This document shows, piece by piece, positions 1 through 11,254 of a stretch of DNA of 64,000 nucleotides. Position 1 is the stretch's first letter. Each line of letters begins with the position of its first letter. The DNA is taken from assembly GCA_015680685.1 (NCBI GenBank), contig MNCI01029287.1, positions 77,768 through 141,767 of the forward strand. Direction: 5' to 3'. The notes beneath the pieces are model-generated. The model had not been told where the DNA came from. It worked only from the letters and a program-made list of their open reading frames with translations, and made no database searches. This DNA comes from Gnetum montanum (lineage: Eukaryota; Streptophyta; Gnetopsida; Gnetales; Gnetaceae). Position numbers and translations under genes: made by a program.

Positions 1-310
1 AGAACCAGTTGAATTACCCTGGAACCCTATAACAATCGTCCAGATGTCCTTAGTTTACATCGTTTAATTTCAAAAGAAATATTAAAAATTCGGTACATTC
101 TCTAAGTGCCCTAACTTTGATGAAAATATATATACGTGACCTCCTCGCAACACTTACCATCATTTTCCACTATTCACGCAAGGGAGTTTTTCAAATTTTT
201 TCTCTACGACTTGCGATTGTGAGACCCTTGCTTTTATATCCATAACTCGCTCGCTGGTACTCCGATTTCCATTCCGTTTGCACCTACTTGAACCTGGAGA
301 GTTCAGCTTA

Positions 311-322
311 GTCGTGGGGGAT
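311..322 (+). other. Internal copy of the polypurine tract
   Basis: The motif AGTCGTGGGGGA here nearly repeats the 3' polypurine tract AGTCGTGGGGGTA that abuts the LTR at 1364. It lies upstream of ORF3. The two complete relatives have the same motif in the matching place, just after integrase. It could act as a second plus-strand primer, but that is inference. Confidence 0.5.
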
Positions 323-595
323 AGCACATAAATTTTTTGAAATTTATCATTGCCCAAAGGACATCATTAAGGGTAATTAGTTGTAAAATTAAGAATAAAA
401 TATTTCAAAAACAATTTCATCCCCTTAGCTATACCAAAAAAATTAAATTTGAAAACCACCTAGGCAAAGAAGACTCAACACTATAATCTTTCACAGACAT
501 GTTCTTCCAATAATTAACATCACATAGAAATAAAGTAAATCTATTAAGGCAAGCAGTAAGGTATAACCTAACTTTGGTAACAACCTTACTAACGA

Positions 596-1212
596 TTGGT
601 CCCGTGTGATTGCAGATGGCCCCGAAACGTGGACAATAGGAAGGTCCTACTCAAGGTGCGATCGAACGATCTCGGAGAGGTGGAAGACAAGATCCTACTG
701 GACAAAATGCAAAACAGGAGGAACAATCATTCAGCATTCATCAAGAAGATCCTCCTACCATATGCTCCAGGCAGGCAGAAGCAGGAGATACCCTCTTTGA
801 AAGCGATGCATGGTACTTAGGGGAAACATACCAATTTTGGCACAATAAAGAAGAAGGCACCATGGTTAACAATTGTGGTGTGACTATTGATTTCTCTGTT
901 CAAGCCATTTCGGAAGTATTAAACCTTTCGAATACAGGGCCAAAGGTTGCTTAGACCCAACTGGACACTTTCAGAACTGAGCAACTTAATAAATTGTTGA
1001 CAGAGAATAAAAGGGTGGCGGAAGAAAAAGAGAAGGCTAACTAGGCTGCCTCTATGGCACAAGTGCAAACTTACATGCACACCAAGGCACTCAAGGCCTT
1101 ATAAGAGGAGAAACTCTAGGCCATACTTCAATGCCATCAAATCCCAAGACCTGGAGCACAAGAAAAGGGAAAGACACTGATGGAGGAGCCACCGCCACTA
1201 GGAACTACATGA
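596..1212 (+). pseudogene. Degraded ORF3 of Athila-like element (coiled-coil protein)
   Basis: This is a relic of the extra ORF between integrase and 3' LTR. The readable part starts with A-WYLGETYQFW near 810, followed by a segment ending ...ISEVLNLSNTGPK, then a glutamate/lysine-rich coiled-coil stretch (LNKLLTENKRVAEEKEKAN), and ends MEEPPPLGTT at the stop at 1210-1212. In-frame stops interrupt it (before TQLDTF, and after KALKAL). The same order is seen in the longer ORF3 at 49755-52520, but here the middle of that protein (poly-Q/poly-P linker and first coiled coil) is missing, so this copy has an internal deletion of roughly 1 kb or more. The stretch 596-800 matches only loosely. Function is unknown; its position is that of the env-like ORF of Athila elements, but no signal peptide or membrane segment is visible. 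Confidence 0.6.
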
Positions 1213-1350
1213 GTTCCAATTTTTGTAGTTGTAGAATTTGTGTGCTGTGTTTTCTGCCCACACTACGACATTGTCCCATTTCTTTTTCCATCAATAATCC
1301 CATACCTATCCACTGTGTAATCACTGTAACTCGAGCACGAGTTTTTATTT

Positions 1351-1363
1351 AGTCGTGGGGGTA
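1351..1363 (+). other. 3' polypurine tract
   Basis: AGTCGTGGGGGTA lies directly before the LTR start (TGATGGG at 1364). In LTR retrotransposons this is the plus-strand primer site. The minus-strand relative has AGTCATGGGGGTA at the same place. Confidence 0.8.
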
Positions 1364-2230
1364 TGATGGGACGCAATATCGCATGGGCCGTGATATCGCG
1401 TCCGCTGTGATATTGCATCAGCGGCGATATCGCGTACACGATATCGCGTCTTCCCCTGCGATATCACGTACATGATATCGCAGTCTGCCGTAATGCCTAT
1501 ACATAAGAAGTGGCTCTCCCTTGTTGATAATCATAGAATAGAAGTAGCGAAGCTCTGGCAGTTTGATCACTCCAAAGATAGATTATTTTCCCGTGTCTGC
1601 CCGTAGTGTGGTGAATGTAATTGTACGGCATTCTTTATTCGAGTGTGATGTACTTGGACATGCACATGACCGGCAATAAAGATCGAGATTACTTCATCAT
1701 TGCAGCATTCACTTTGTTATTTATATATTTAATTGTTATTTATTACTTTCCTAGTTAATATTCTCTCTTACCCTTATCTCCTAGTAACGCGAAATGAGTA
1801 CGACTTGATTACGAGCATTTAAGTGTGACTACTTGGTATCCTAGTGGCGTACCTAGGATATGCTCTTGGTAATCCCAGTGATAGTCGTGCATGAAGTCTA
1901 AGATGTGTACGGTTGATCAAGGAATCGGATGCTCATCGCACTTAGGCTAGATTAGACTCTCTTACCCTTACCCCCCTAGCTTAGCTTAGTTAATATTATT
2001 TTCCACTGCCTTCAGGAGTAGCATTAGATTAGGAATACATCATACACCTCACTCTGGACTAAACCATACATGACAAATATAATACTAGTCCAGGTGGGAA
2101 GATAGCGAACTACGACCTAAGGATAACTGTCTAGGTGTCACAACTAGTCCGTCTGCAGAGTTCGACCAGATCACGCGTGAGAACACTCGTATTCGTATGG
2201 TTGAGTATAGGGGTACCTCGCCACTCATCA
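1364..2230 (+). repeat. LTR of Athila-like element (867 bp)
   Basis: It starts TGATGGGACG right after a polypurine tract and ends CTCGCCACTCATCA, matching the reverse complements of the LTR ends at 18597-19448 and 27708-28549. U3 holds seven GATATC-type motifs and then a TATA-like TATACAT at 1498. Further on it carries paired TACC/GGTA repeat motifs (about 1835-1890) that also occur in the other LTR copies. It is intact end to end. Confidence 0.85.
1375..1504 (+). promoter_or_regulatory. U3 array of GATATC palindromes with TATA-like box
   Basis: Six-base motifs start at 1375 (AATATC), 1392, 1409 (GATATT), 1426, 1440, 1460 and 1474, giving steps of 17, 17, 17, 14, 20 and 14 bases. Most are followed by GCG, GCA or ACG. 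A TATA-like TATACAT follows at 1498-1504, about 20 bases after the last motif. The other LTRs have the same array on their own strand. A repeated palindrome just upstream of a TATA box suggests a binding site for a dimeric DNA-binding protein, which is inference. Confidence 0.6.
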
Positions 2231-2830
2231 AAAACCATAGCAAAACAAAGGAAAAAATAGGTAGAACTACCTACCTTGGAGCAACAACAAAAGAAGCCTA
2301 GATAGAGATGGGCCTAGGTACCTCTTCTAGCTCCCAAGCACTTTCATCCACCTTCTAGATCACTAGGTTCCAACTCTTTCCCCCTCACTACTTTGACACC
2401 ATGGCAAGCTCAATGCTAGGAATGACTAAAAATTGAAAAGGATGGGAGATCAACATTGGCTATGAGGAAGATGGAAGGCTTCCATGCTAAAAATTGGTTG
2501 CTGTTGCCAAAAACACCTCTGCCAAAGCTCTTCTCTAGTGCACTATTGTTGTAGATAATCATTGTGATTAAAACCTTCAAAATTTGACATATAAAATCCA
2601 TCTAAAACCTAAACACACACCTTGAAACCCTAGCTGCTAATTCAGTACACCATAACTACAAGTGCACTAAAGTGCAAAGAGGGAAAGTCTAGTTCACATT
2701 GGTTTTGGATGGGAAACAAATTCACTTTTAAAAATTTTAAATTTTTGGATTATGGACCCCACCCTGCACCTTCTCTTTTGACCAAAAATGGCATCAATGT
2801 AGAGCTTTTCCCTAGTTTAACACTTAAAAC
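2231..2830. other. Noncoding flank, nothing recognised
   Basis: About 600 bases between the Athila-like LTR and the tandem array. There are no convincing coding frames, tRNA, or second LTR copy. It is probably part of the 5' region of the Tat-like element or older repeat debris. Confidence 0.4.
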
Positions 2831-5800
2831 CTTATGGCAACCTTAACCCCCATGCATCCATGCTAGGAATACCATGCCCAACATGGAAACATGCCTTCTA
2901 TTTTGTAAAATCATTAGAATTACAAATATTTTTCTATTTTTGATAAATCAAACCTACCTTTTTCAACCCCATGTTCCCAAAAGTGGATGAGACATAAACA
3001 AAGCTAGACACCATGGGTTTCCATGTTGGAGTAGTAGTGCCTAGCATGGAAGAAAGGGAGTAACACCCACTTGTACCCCCATCACCCACCTAGCCCAAGT
3101 TTGACCCCAAAATAGGTCCCACATGACCTAGAACCCCTCCAAGCATCTCTGACAATCTTGAAACCCCACAAAACCTAGTTAAAAGTGGTCAAAATATGGG
3201 ATTTGATGTTTTCCACACTAGGGGATCCTTCTTCCACACTGAGCCTCTCAACCTTAACATGGATAGATGGGGGAAGCCAAAATAACCTAAATCGATTGCC
3301 TAATGACTGTTTCTTGATGCCTTGTAATCCCCAGACCTTGCTAGAACCCTCAAGAGCTTCTAAAAGCACCAAAAGTGGTCAATTATGGTACAAAACTATC
3401 ATCCCCCTCTCATCCAAGTGGGAGCCACCATGCCGAACATGAAAGAAAGGGGGAGACTTTATGAGGCACTTAGAAACCTCCAAACTATTAGATCTCAACA
3501 CCCAGCATTAACTGTTAACATTAGTAACCTTGGAGGTTAACATGCATGGTTGATCAGCTGTTGATCTAGCCTAGATTAAACTTTCTTGACTAAGGGAGAC
3601 CCCTTCCACATTGAGCCTTCCACCCTTAATATGAGTGGAAGGGAGAAGCCTAAAAACCCTCTCATAGCCTTCAAAACAATCAAATTTTAACCTTACACAC
3701 TAATGGCCAACACTAGCAACATTATGGACACCCATGCATAATCAAATTGACCATAAAAAGGTAAAAAGCCCTTCCCCCAATTTTCCATGTTGAGCATGGA
3801 AGCCTCAGCATGAAAAAGGGGAGAAGCCCAAAATTTCCTAAAGACCCTTGAAATGACCAAATTTCAACATCAAATGTCAACAGTCGAACTATCAACCCTA
3901 AAAGCCTACATGCATAACCTAAAGTGACCACAAATGGCTAGAAAAGCTTTTCCCCCAATTTTTCACCCTAAGCATGGAAGCCCCAACATGAAAAAAGGGG
4001 GAGAACACCAAAAACCACTCATCAACCTTTAAAATAGTGAAATTTTGACACTGAGCATTGATAATCATCACTAGTAACCTTACAAACCTACATGCATGAT
4101 CAAAAATAATGCAAAATGGAAAAAATTTGTTTCCCCCTAGTTTTCCATGATGGGCATACTATCCCCAACGTGGAAAAAGAGGGGGAAGCTCAAAAACCAC
4201 TTGGCAAACCTACAAACTAACCAATTTTGACTCCAAACCCTAGTCTTCAATCCTGACAACCCCAAAAGCACACATGCATGGTCGATTGAAGTTAAAACTG
4301 GGTTAGATTTGAGTTTTATGGTGTTTCCACACTAGGGACTCCCCCATCCATGCTACCTAGCATAAAAATTAAGGGGGAGACTCATTTTGGATCCATAAAT
4401 ACCTCAAAATGACATTAACTAGACTTTCATGCACTCTAGGACCCTGCTAACATCCTTTGGAGCCTTCAAACTTTAAGAAACTTATGTTAGAAAGCCAAAA
4501 AATGATTCTGCCTAGTTTTCCTTGCTGATCATCCAAGTCCCAGCGTGGAAAAAATAGGGTAAGATTTAAAAATACTTAGAAATACCCAAAATTACCAAAA
4601 CTTGACATGAAACCCTAGTCCTTAAACCCCAGTAGCCCCAACGGCTAACATACATAGTTGATTGAGGTCAAAATTGGCCTTGATATATGGTGCATGGTTC
4701 TTCCACACTGGGGATCCCTTTTTCCACACTAAGGATAGTATCCCCAATGTGGAAACTCAAAGGAGGACTTGTTTGGAGGTCCTAAACACCTCAGAATGAC
4801 ATTAAATGGCCTTTCATACACTCGAGAACCTTGGTAGTAGCCATTGGAGCCTTTAAACTTCACAAGACTAATCCTAGGTGGTCAAAAAGTGCTTCCCCTT
4901 AGTTTTCCACATTGAGCTCTCCATCTCTAGCATGAAAAAAGGGAGGGGAATGCTATAAAACTACTTAGGGATGCCTAAAAATGCTAAATTTTCACATGGA
5001 TTCATAGCCCTTAGCCTTGGCAACTCCAAAAGATAACATGTACAGTCAATTTTGACCCAAACTAGCCTAGATCTAGGATTCTTGCTTCTTCCACACTGGA
5101 GTAACTTCCCTAATGTGGAAACAAGGGGGCAAAGCCACTTTTTCACTTCTGAAGACAAGATGACACTCTCAAAAGCCAAAGATCTATGCCGAAGAAGCCT
5201 AGGATCTCATAGCCTCAAGATTTTTCTCTTCTGACCTCATTTCAATCTCCAAAATCCATTCCCCCCATTCCTCCATGTAGAGTAACTCCCCCAACATGGA
5301 AACAAGGGGGAAGACCATAAGTGCTCCAAAAAAGCCTTCAAACATGTGCGAAATCAACCAGAAACTTGTAGAATTGAATTCTACAACCCTAGGGGCCTAG
5401 AAACCTAGTCAAAGTGCTCCTAAATCACTGAATTCATAAATAAGTGTCCTCCTATTTTTCCACACTAAGGATACTATTCTCAATATGGAAAAAGGAGGGG
5501 AAGCCATTTTGACATGTTTTAACACTCAAAATCAACTCAAACTGCTTCAAAATGAAGCTAGAGGATGCACAACCTCTAGATCTAGGTTCCACTTGCTTGT
5601 TTGACCATGTTTGATCCATTTTTTGGCTTGAATCTTTGTTTTCCCTACTAAGCCCTCTTTCTTCCACACTGGCTAGTGTGGAAACAAGGGGAAAGGCTCT
5701 AGAACCTGCTTTTTGACCTTTACAAATCTTTGAAGTGCCCAATTTTGATGAATCTAACCTTGCATTGCCCTAGGAATGTCTCAAAACCTTGATTTTGGAC

Positions 5801-5900
5801 CTTTGAGCATCTCAGAACCTATTTTCCTTGGTTTCCATGTTATGCTCAATGTGGAAGCCTCAAAACACTTGATTTTTGTGTCCAAATAGCCCTAATTAAT
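2830..5900 (+). repeat. Degenerate tandem array, unit about 175-205 bp, roughly 16 copies
   Basis: A landmark of the form TTCCACACTGAGC...CATGGAAGCC...GGGGGAAG recurs near 2840, 3013, 3220, 3400, 3598, 3772, 3950, 4131, 4322, 4504, 4690, 4892, 5083, 5258, 5446, 5650 and 5823. Spacing is mostly 173-207 bases. Within many units TTCCACACTGG is followed 20-40 bases later by CAATGTGGAA, an inverted pair that could form a hairpin, then a run such as AAGGGGGAAG. Other recurring blocks are 'acatgcatg' and 'caaattttgac'. Copies are strongly diverged. Shorter related pieces appear at 10550-10870. The array sits where the 5' UTR and gag of the Tat-like element would be expected; no gag was recognised. 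Confidence 0.7.
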
Positions 5901-6690
5901 GCCCGAACTCACCTAATAGCCTTGTAACCTCAAAACATAGCCTGCTAAGGCCTAAAACTAGCAAAACCTAACCATTTTTTTACCTATATTAGCCAAATTT
6001 TTCCATATATAGCCCATGTTTGTTGATTTTTTTTCTTATTACATAATGTTTTGGCTTGTTTTTGGACTTGTGTTACCTTGTTGATCTTGTTAACATTCTG
6101 TGACCTTTATACAACCTTATGTGTTCTTTATTTGCCTTGTTATAGCTTTATTTGCCATTTTTTTGGTCTTTAAATGATATCAAATAGTGGGGTTTGTCCT
6201 TCCTTGACCACCATTTGACACCATATGACCATGACTCGCTAAGGCCTTAAAACTAGCATCATAGTCCGCCAAGACTCTAAACTGGCATCATGTCCTACTA
6301 AGGCCTAAAGCTAGTGAAATTGTGACTTCATTGACCATTTTTAGCCTTATTTCTTATGTTCCCCCTAGTTTGACCTTTACTTGACCTTTGTTGGCCTTTA
6401 TTGCACTTTGTCGAATTGTCCTTACCTCATGGATCATTGGATGGTCTTGGTTACATTAAATTTGCATGTGCTTGCATAAAATTTTAGCATTGTTTATTCA
6501 CTTTTACCCAAGTGCCACTTAATATGCTTTTGGTTGACAAGTAGGATCAAAGTATAATTACCTGGAAGCAAACTAGTTTGCCTTTATGTCTACATGGACC
6601 TCACCGTGATGTTGAATAGTGTATCAACCCTAATTGCCTAGATCTTGGGGCCACATAGCCTCAATAGAGAAACCTCTAGAATGGCCTGAA
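5900..6690. other. T-rich noncoding stretch upstream of Tat-like pol, includes a 30-bp minisatellite
   Basis: This holds poly-T-rich sequence with many TTGACCTTTG-like words and a three-unit minisatellite at 6228-6320. No coding frame was recognised until about 6690, where pol-like sequence begins. A gag or protease may once have been here but cannot be read. Confidence 0.4.
6228..6320 (+). repeat. 30-bp minisatellite, left copy
   Basis: Three units of about 30 bases follow the pattern CATGNCCNNCNAAGGCCTTAAACTAG. A single related unit is seen near 5940. The same minisatellite occurs on the other side of the pol region at 10045-10135. Confidence 0.6.
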
Positions 6691-8280
6691 AACATAGTTA
6701 AAACCCTTGAATTAGAAGCAGGAGACATAACTGAAGACTCTCTAGTTGAGGTTCTTGGCACAACACAGCGATGAAGAGAAAACCCTTAAACTAAGTTTCT
6801 CACTAGAGCCTCAATGTGCTCAAGACATCACCAAGGTGTTACATAGCAACATTAAGGCATTTTCCTAGTCATATGAAGATATGCCAGGCCTAGACCCATG
6901 TCTAGTCCAACAAAACATCATACTAAACCCTAGCATTAGACTAGTTAAGCAAAAGGTATGCAAGATTAGACTAGATTTGGCCTTGGCAGTTCACGATGAA
7001 ATCTCAAAGCTCTACCAAGCAGGTTTCATTAGGACTATTGAATATGCAGAATGGGTATCCAACATAGTAGTAGTTCCTAAGAAAAATGAAATTATTTGTA
7101 TTTTCATTGATTTTCGAGACCTAAATAAAGTGACTATTAAGGATGACTTCCCTTTTCCTAGTATTAATTAACTTATCAATACTACGGCCGAACATGCATT
7201 GTTGTCCTTTATGAATGGATTCTCAGGGTATAACAAAATTAGGATCAACCCAAAGCACTAACTTAGCATGACCTTCATGATTCCATGAGGTACTTTTTGT
7301 TATACCATGATGTCCTTTGGCCTTAAGAATGTCATACCAAAGAGTCATGACCTATATCTTCAATGATTGCATGCTAGGTTTGCTTAATGATTATGTAAAT
7401 GACATAGCTATTAAGTTCAAGGTGGCCAATAACCATGTTAATGACCTAGATCTTGTGCTTAAATGATGTCTTGGGTATGAGCTTAGACTCAATCCTAAGA
7501 AATGTGTCTTTGATGTCAAGACCGATAATATGCTTAGCTTTGCAATATCTAAAGTAGGAATACGTGTCGATCCTCATAAGGTTAAGGTCATATCTAAATT
7601 AGCAGTGCCAACCAACCTTAAAAGAGCTTCAAGGATTACAAGGTAGATTACAATTTATTCATAGGTTTATTGCTAGGCTTATGTATAAGTTATAGTCCAT
7701 GCAACACTTGGTTAAGAAAGGGGTTCATTATGAGTGGACAGCTCAATGCCAAGAGGCCTTTAAAAACCTTAAGTGAAAGTTGGCACAACTATCAGCAGTC
7801 TATTTCCCGCAAGAGGGTAAATCATTTTATATTTATCTTACCATCTCTAACATGTACATTGCCTCATTACTCTATTAGAAATGTGATGATGAAGTAGAAA
7901 TGCCTATATACTACCTTAGCCATACATTAGTAGCCCATGAGACCTGACACACTGAAGTGGAGAAGTATTGTCTAGCACTAGTCTTCTCATTGAAGAAGTG
8001 AAGACACTACCTCTTCAGAAGCCAAGTCATCATTATTTTCAAGGACAACATACTCAAAGCCATAATGACAAGCATCTATGAAAGTAGTCATATAGCCTGA
8101 TGGAAAGCCATAACCGAGAAGTTTGACCTCCATTACATTTCTCAATCCTCAATGAAAGATCAAGCTATAGCCATACAACTCATAATTTCACCTGTTGATG
8201 ACCAAGTGGCCATAAATCTTGAATTTTCTAATGAGCATATTAACATAGTCAGCCAAGTGCGGAGGGTTATGAGGTAGTCA

Positions 8281-8710
8281 TGAACTTTGATGGAGCTTCA
8301 ACTGCCCATGGGGCCAATGCCACAGCCATCGTAACATTCCAATCTGGTGAGATTTGATCCTTTGCCTATCATTTCAGGTTCCCATGTACTAATAACATAA
8401 TGAAGTATGATGGTTTGATCAGAGGGATGATGGTAGCTCATAACCTAGGGATTAGATGCATAGCCATCAAAGGCAATTCACAACTCATGGTTAACCAAGT
8501 AACTGAAGTATATGCATCCAAAGCTAAGCACTTACAACGTTACTCTGACCTAGGGAAGCAATTGCTACAATAATTCACAAATGTTGATATCCAACACATA
8601 CCTAGAAATGAAAATGCCATAGCCAATGCAACTGTAACATTAGCCCTTAGTGTGACGCTAGATGTGTTTAGCAAGTTGCCCATCTTAGCCATGGACTATG
8701 CTACTCCCAT
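8281..8710 (+). pseudogene. Second (archaeal-type) RNase H domain of the Tat-like element
   Basis: FDGASTAHGA gives the first catalytic Asp. The helix motif reads KYDGLIRGMMVA, where family members have Glu in place of that Asp. The third acidic residue is Asn in IKGNSQLMVNQV, and the last is Asn in NAIANATV. So only one of the four metal-binding residues keeps its usual identity, and two of the losses are Asp-to-Asn (GAT to AAT). An extra RNase H between the first RNase H and integrase is a known hallmark of Tat-lineage elements. In-frame stops confirm that it is dead. Confidence 0.75.
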
Positions 8711-8819
8711 CACATAAAACATTGAGGATACCCTTATAGCTGTCATTCATACTACTCCTCCTAAAGAGTGATATGATGATATCAAATTTTACCTTATGCA
8801 TGGCAAACCCTCATAAGGC

Positions 8820-9743
8820 TTGACTACTACTCAAAAGGACGCTAAACACAAGCAATCGAAGCAATATGTCATTGTAGGTGATAACACATTATGTCGACGA
8901 TCCTATGATGGCATACTCCTAAAGTGCTTTGGTAAAAACAAAGCTAGAATAGTCCTAGAGGAAGTTCATGAAGGTATTTTTGGAGGACATATAGGACCTA
9001 GAGCTATGGCTGCTAAGATTAGATGGTTAGGTTACTATTGGTCCCATATGGAAAATGACTACCTACAAAAGGTTAAGTGGTGTGACACATACCAATGATA
9101 TAGACACCTAATACATGTATCACCAATTGAGTTGCATACAACCCAAATAACATGGTCATTTCAATGGTGGGGGTTGAATATCATTGGACCCATAATGCCT
9201 AAGTATTCTACAGGGCATAGCTTCATCATCACTACAACCGAATACTTTACCAAGTGGGTAGAGGCTATTTCCCTAAGGAAGACTACATCTGAGCAAGTCT
9301 GCAAATACATCCTAGATAACATTGTAGCCCATTTCGACATGCCCATGACCATAGTTATAAATAATGAACCCCAATTTAGTGGCCAAAAAATAAAGGATTT
9401 CTATCATAACCTAGACATTAAGCATTCTTTCTCATCACCTTACTACCCTCAAGCCAATGGGCAAGCAGAAGCAAGCAACAAGGCCATCATAAACTTGATC
9501 AAGAAGAGTCTTAACAATAGCAAGCACAAGTGGCATGAGTGGCTTGTTCATGCGCTATGGGCATACAGAAAAACCCATCACATGGCAACTGGCATGATCC
9601 CTCATAGCCTTGTTTATGGTTTAGAAGCTATTTTACATCTTGAATTACAAGTGCCATCCCTTCGAGTAACCTTGACCAGCTTCATTAATGACAAGCAGAA
9701 TAAGGAGTTGTGGATGACAACCTTGTATTCGATGGAGGAGTAG
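8820..9743 (+). pseudogene. Integrase of the Tat-like element
   Basis: The His/Cys zinc-binding region is readable at 8960-9095 (HEGIFGGHIG ... WCDTYQ, with the last Cys changed to Tyr). The catalytic core has WGLNIIGPI where Asp is expected (Asn), VINNEPQF where the second Asp is expected (Asn), and an intact third residue in NGQAEASN. The two Asp-to-Asn changes alone would abolish activity. The reading frame from 9132 to 9743 is open over 203 codons, which is long for this window. The chain continues with stops to about 10018. Confidence 0.75.
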
Positions 9744-10044
9744 CATATGTGGACGCTTGCTTATATCGAGCACTATCAAGATAGGCAAAAGTAACAGCAT
9801 TTCCATGACTTGACCATGCACAAGATCAAGGAGGGGGACCTAGCCCTCAAGGTCGTCTATGAGCATGTGAACAAATTCTCAGCCAACTAGGAAGGGTCCT
9901 TCCTTGTCATCAAAGCCTATGGGAATTGAGCATTTAGAATACCTAACATGGATGGAAATGAGCTAGCCAATCTAGTCAATCATTCCTATCTAAAATCATA
10001 CTACATGTAGCTAATAATCATCAACAAGCGAGCTTGTTTTCAAT

Positions 10045-10135
10045 GGTCCGCTATGACCTTAAACTAGCAACATGACCTACCAAGGCCTTAAACTAGTACC
10101 ATGGACCATCATGGCCTTAAACTAGCAACTTTGGT
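10045..10135 (+). repeat. 30-bp minisatellite, right copy
   Basis: Three units of 29-30 bases, each ending in a CCTTAAACTAG core. They match the units at 6228-6320 on the other side of the Tat-like pol. Confidence 0.6.
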
Positions 10136-11254
10136 GACCTGGATAGCCTGATTCTCAAGTGGCCTATATGCATTGTAGTGTTATAATATGCAGTGATGTT
10201 TTGTATTCTTTGTCGGTGCCTCTCAAGTCAATTGTCCAGTCACCAACAAAGATGGGCCATTGAAACACCACAAAAATTTACATGTTATAGCCAATTTTCA
10301 TCATGTAGTTTTCACCCCATGAAACCCAAGGTAAAACCTCATTATAAATGTGAATATTGTAATCCAAAATGGCAAATTTCACATACTTTATACTTTTGGG
10401 ACTAAAAATGCCTCATAAGTGGTTATAGCCTCATTCCCCAAGTGAAAAAAGTTACCCAGTGCCTATATTTGGGCTTGGGGAGGTCAAAATGCCTTTTTGA
10501 ATGCCAAAAAAGGCAATTTGATGTGTTTTATGGGGGGTATACATTTTTCTACGTTGGAAGCACGTGCAAGGGGTAAATCTCACCTACCCCCAATGTGGAC
10601 AAGTGGGGGCTTTGGAAACTTTCCCCCTTCAGCATGGAGACCACATGCATAGCCTAAAAACCTTTCCCCCTTAGCATGGAAGTTTCTCCCTAGTTTGGAG
10701 TCTTTACCCTCGGCATTGAAAATTGCATCCCCCAGTGTGGAAGCCACAAAAGCCAAAATTCATCACTTCATGCACTTCAACATTGACCAACCACTTTAGC
10801 AAGCATGGTGGAGAGCTCAACATGGAAGATTCATCTCCAACATGGAAGGTATGCCTTAGTTACTATTTATGATAAATGGAATCGCCATGGGGGGAAGCAC
10901 TTGCTATGTATAGTAACCCCCTAGATTTGGGCACCCATCTCTTCTAAATTTTGTAGCCAATTTAAAACCATTTTATAGCCAATTTGTAGCCATTTTATAG
11001 CTAAGCTGTAGCCATTTTTGCAACCAAATCATAGCCATTTTGCAGCCCCATGCATGGCCCAAAACCTATAAAAACCAACCTCCAACATTGTTTACAAGTT
11101 TAACAATGTTTAGCAACTTTTGGCATGCAAACACTTCAGTAGTTCCATAGTTTTTCAAAAGGTTAAGCAATTTTTCAAGCACTAATTCCATACTTGGAGC
11201 ATTCTCAAGCACTCAAGAGCTTTTGCGAGTTCCCATACTTACATTCTCTTGAAC

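Larger units (their letters stand above)
1..2230 (+). mobile_element. Athila-like Ty3/gypsy LTR retrotransposon, 3' part only
   Basis: This is the 3' end of an element whose 5' part lies outside the window. It holds noncoding sequence, an internal polypurine motif, a degraded ORF3, the 3' polypurine tract and a complete LTR. It is assigned to the same family as the two minus-strand elements at 18597-28549 and 48627-61774 because its LTR has the same ends (TGATG...CTCATCA), the same GATATC array and the same TATA position, and because its ORF3 shares the WYLGETYQF and MEEPPP motifs. The bases just after the LTR are AAAAC, which would be one TSD copy, but the partner is off the left edge. Family placement is inferred from the complete relatives. 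Confidence 0.8.
6690..10018 (+). pseudogene. Tat-like Ty3/gypsy pol (RT, RNase H, second RNase H, integrase), inactivated
   Basis: Pol of a Tat-lineage element, which in life copies element RNA into DNA and integrates it. Visible in order: the pre-RT motif SYEDMPGLDP (about 6865-6897); RT N-terminus with FIRTIEYAEWVSNIVVVPKKN and DFRDLNKVTIKDDFPFP (7025-7160); the RT catalytic box as YVND near 7395 where YVDD is expected; connection/RNase H 7600-8060; a second RNase H from 8281 (FDGASTAHGA); an integrase zinc finger near 8960-9095; integrase core 9132-9650; and an integrase C-terminal part to about 10018. Many in-frame stops and frameshifts break it. The extra RNase H and the SYEDMPGLDP motif are the grounds for the Tat assignment. 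Confidence 0.8.

Noticed and set aside
1364-1510. Short regularly spaced palindromes resembling a CRISPR-like array
   Set aside because: The repeats are only 6-9 bases and lie inside an LTR U3 that recurs elsewhere in the window; this is a plant genome.
3185-3442. Overlapping open stretches on both strands in the tandem array
   Set aside because: Each is confined to one or two repeat units and does not recur in frame in the other units.
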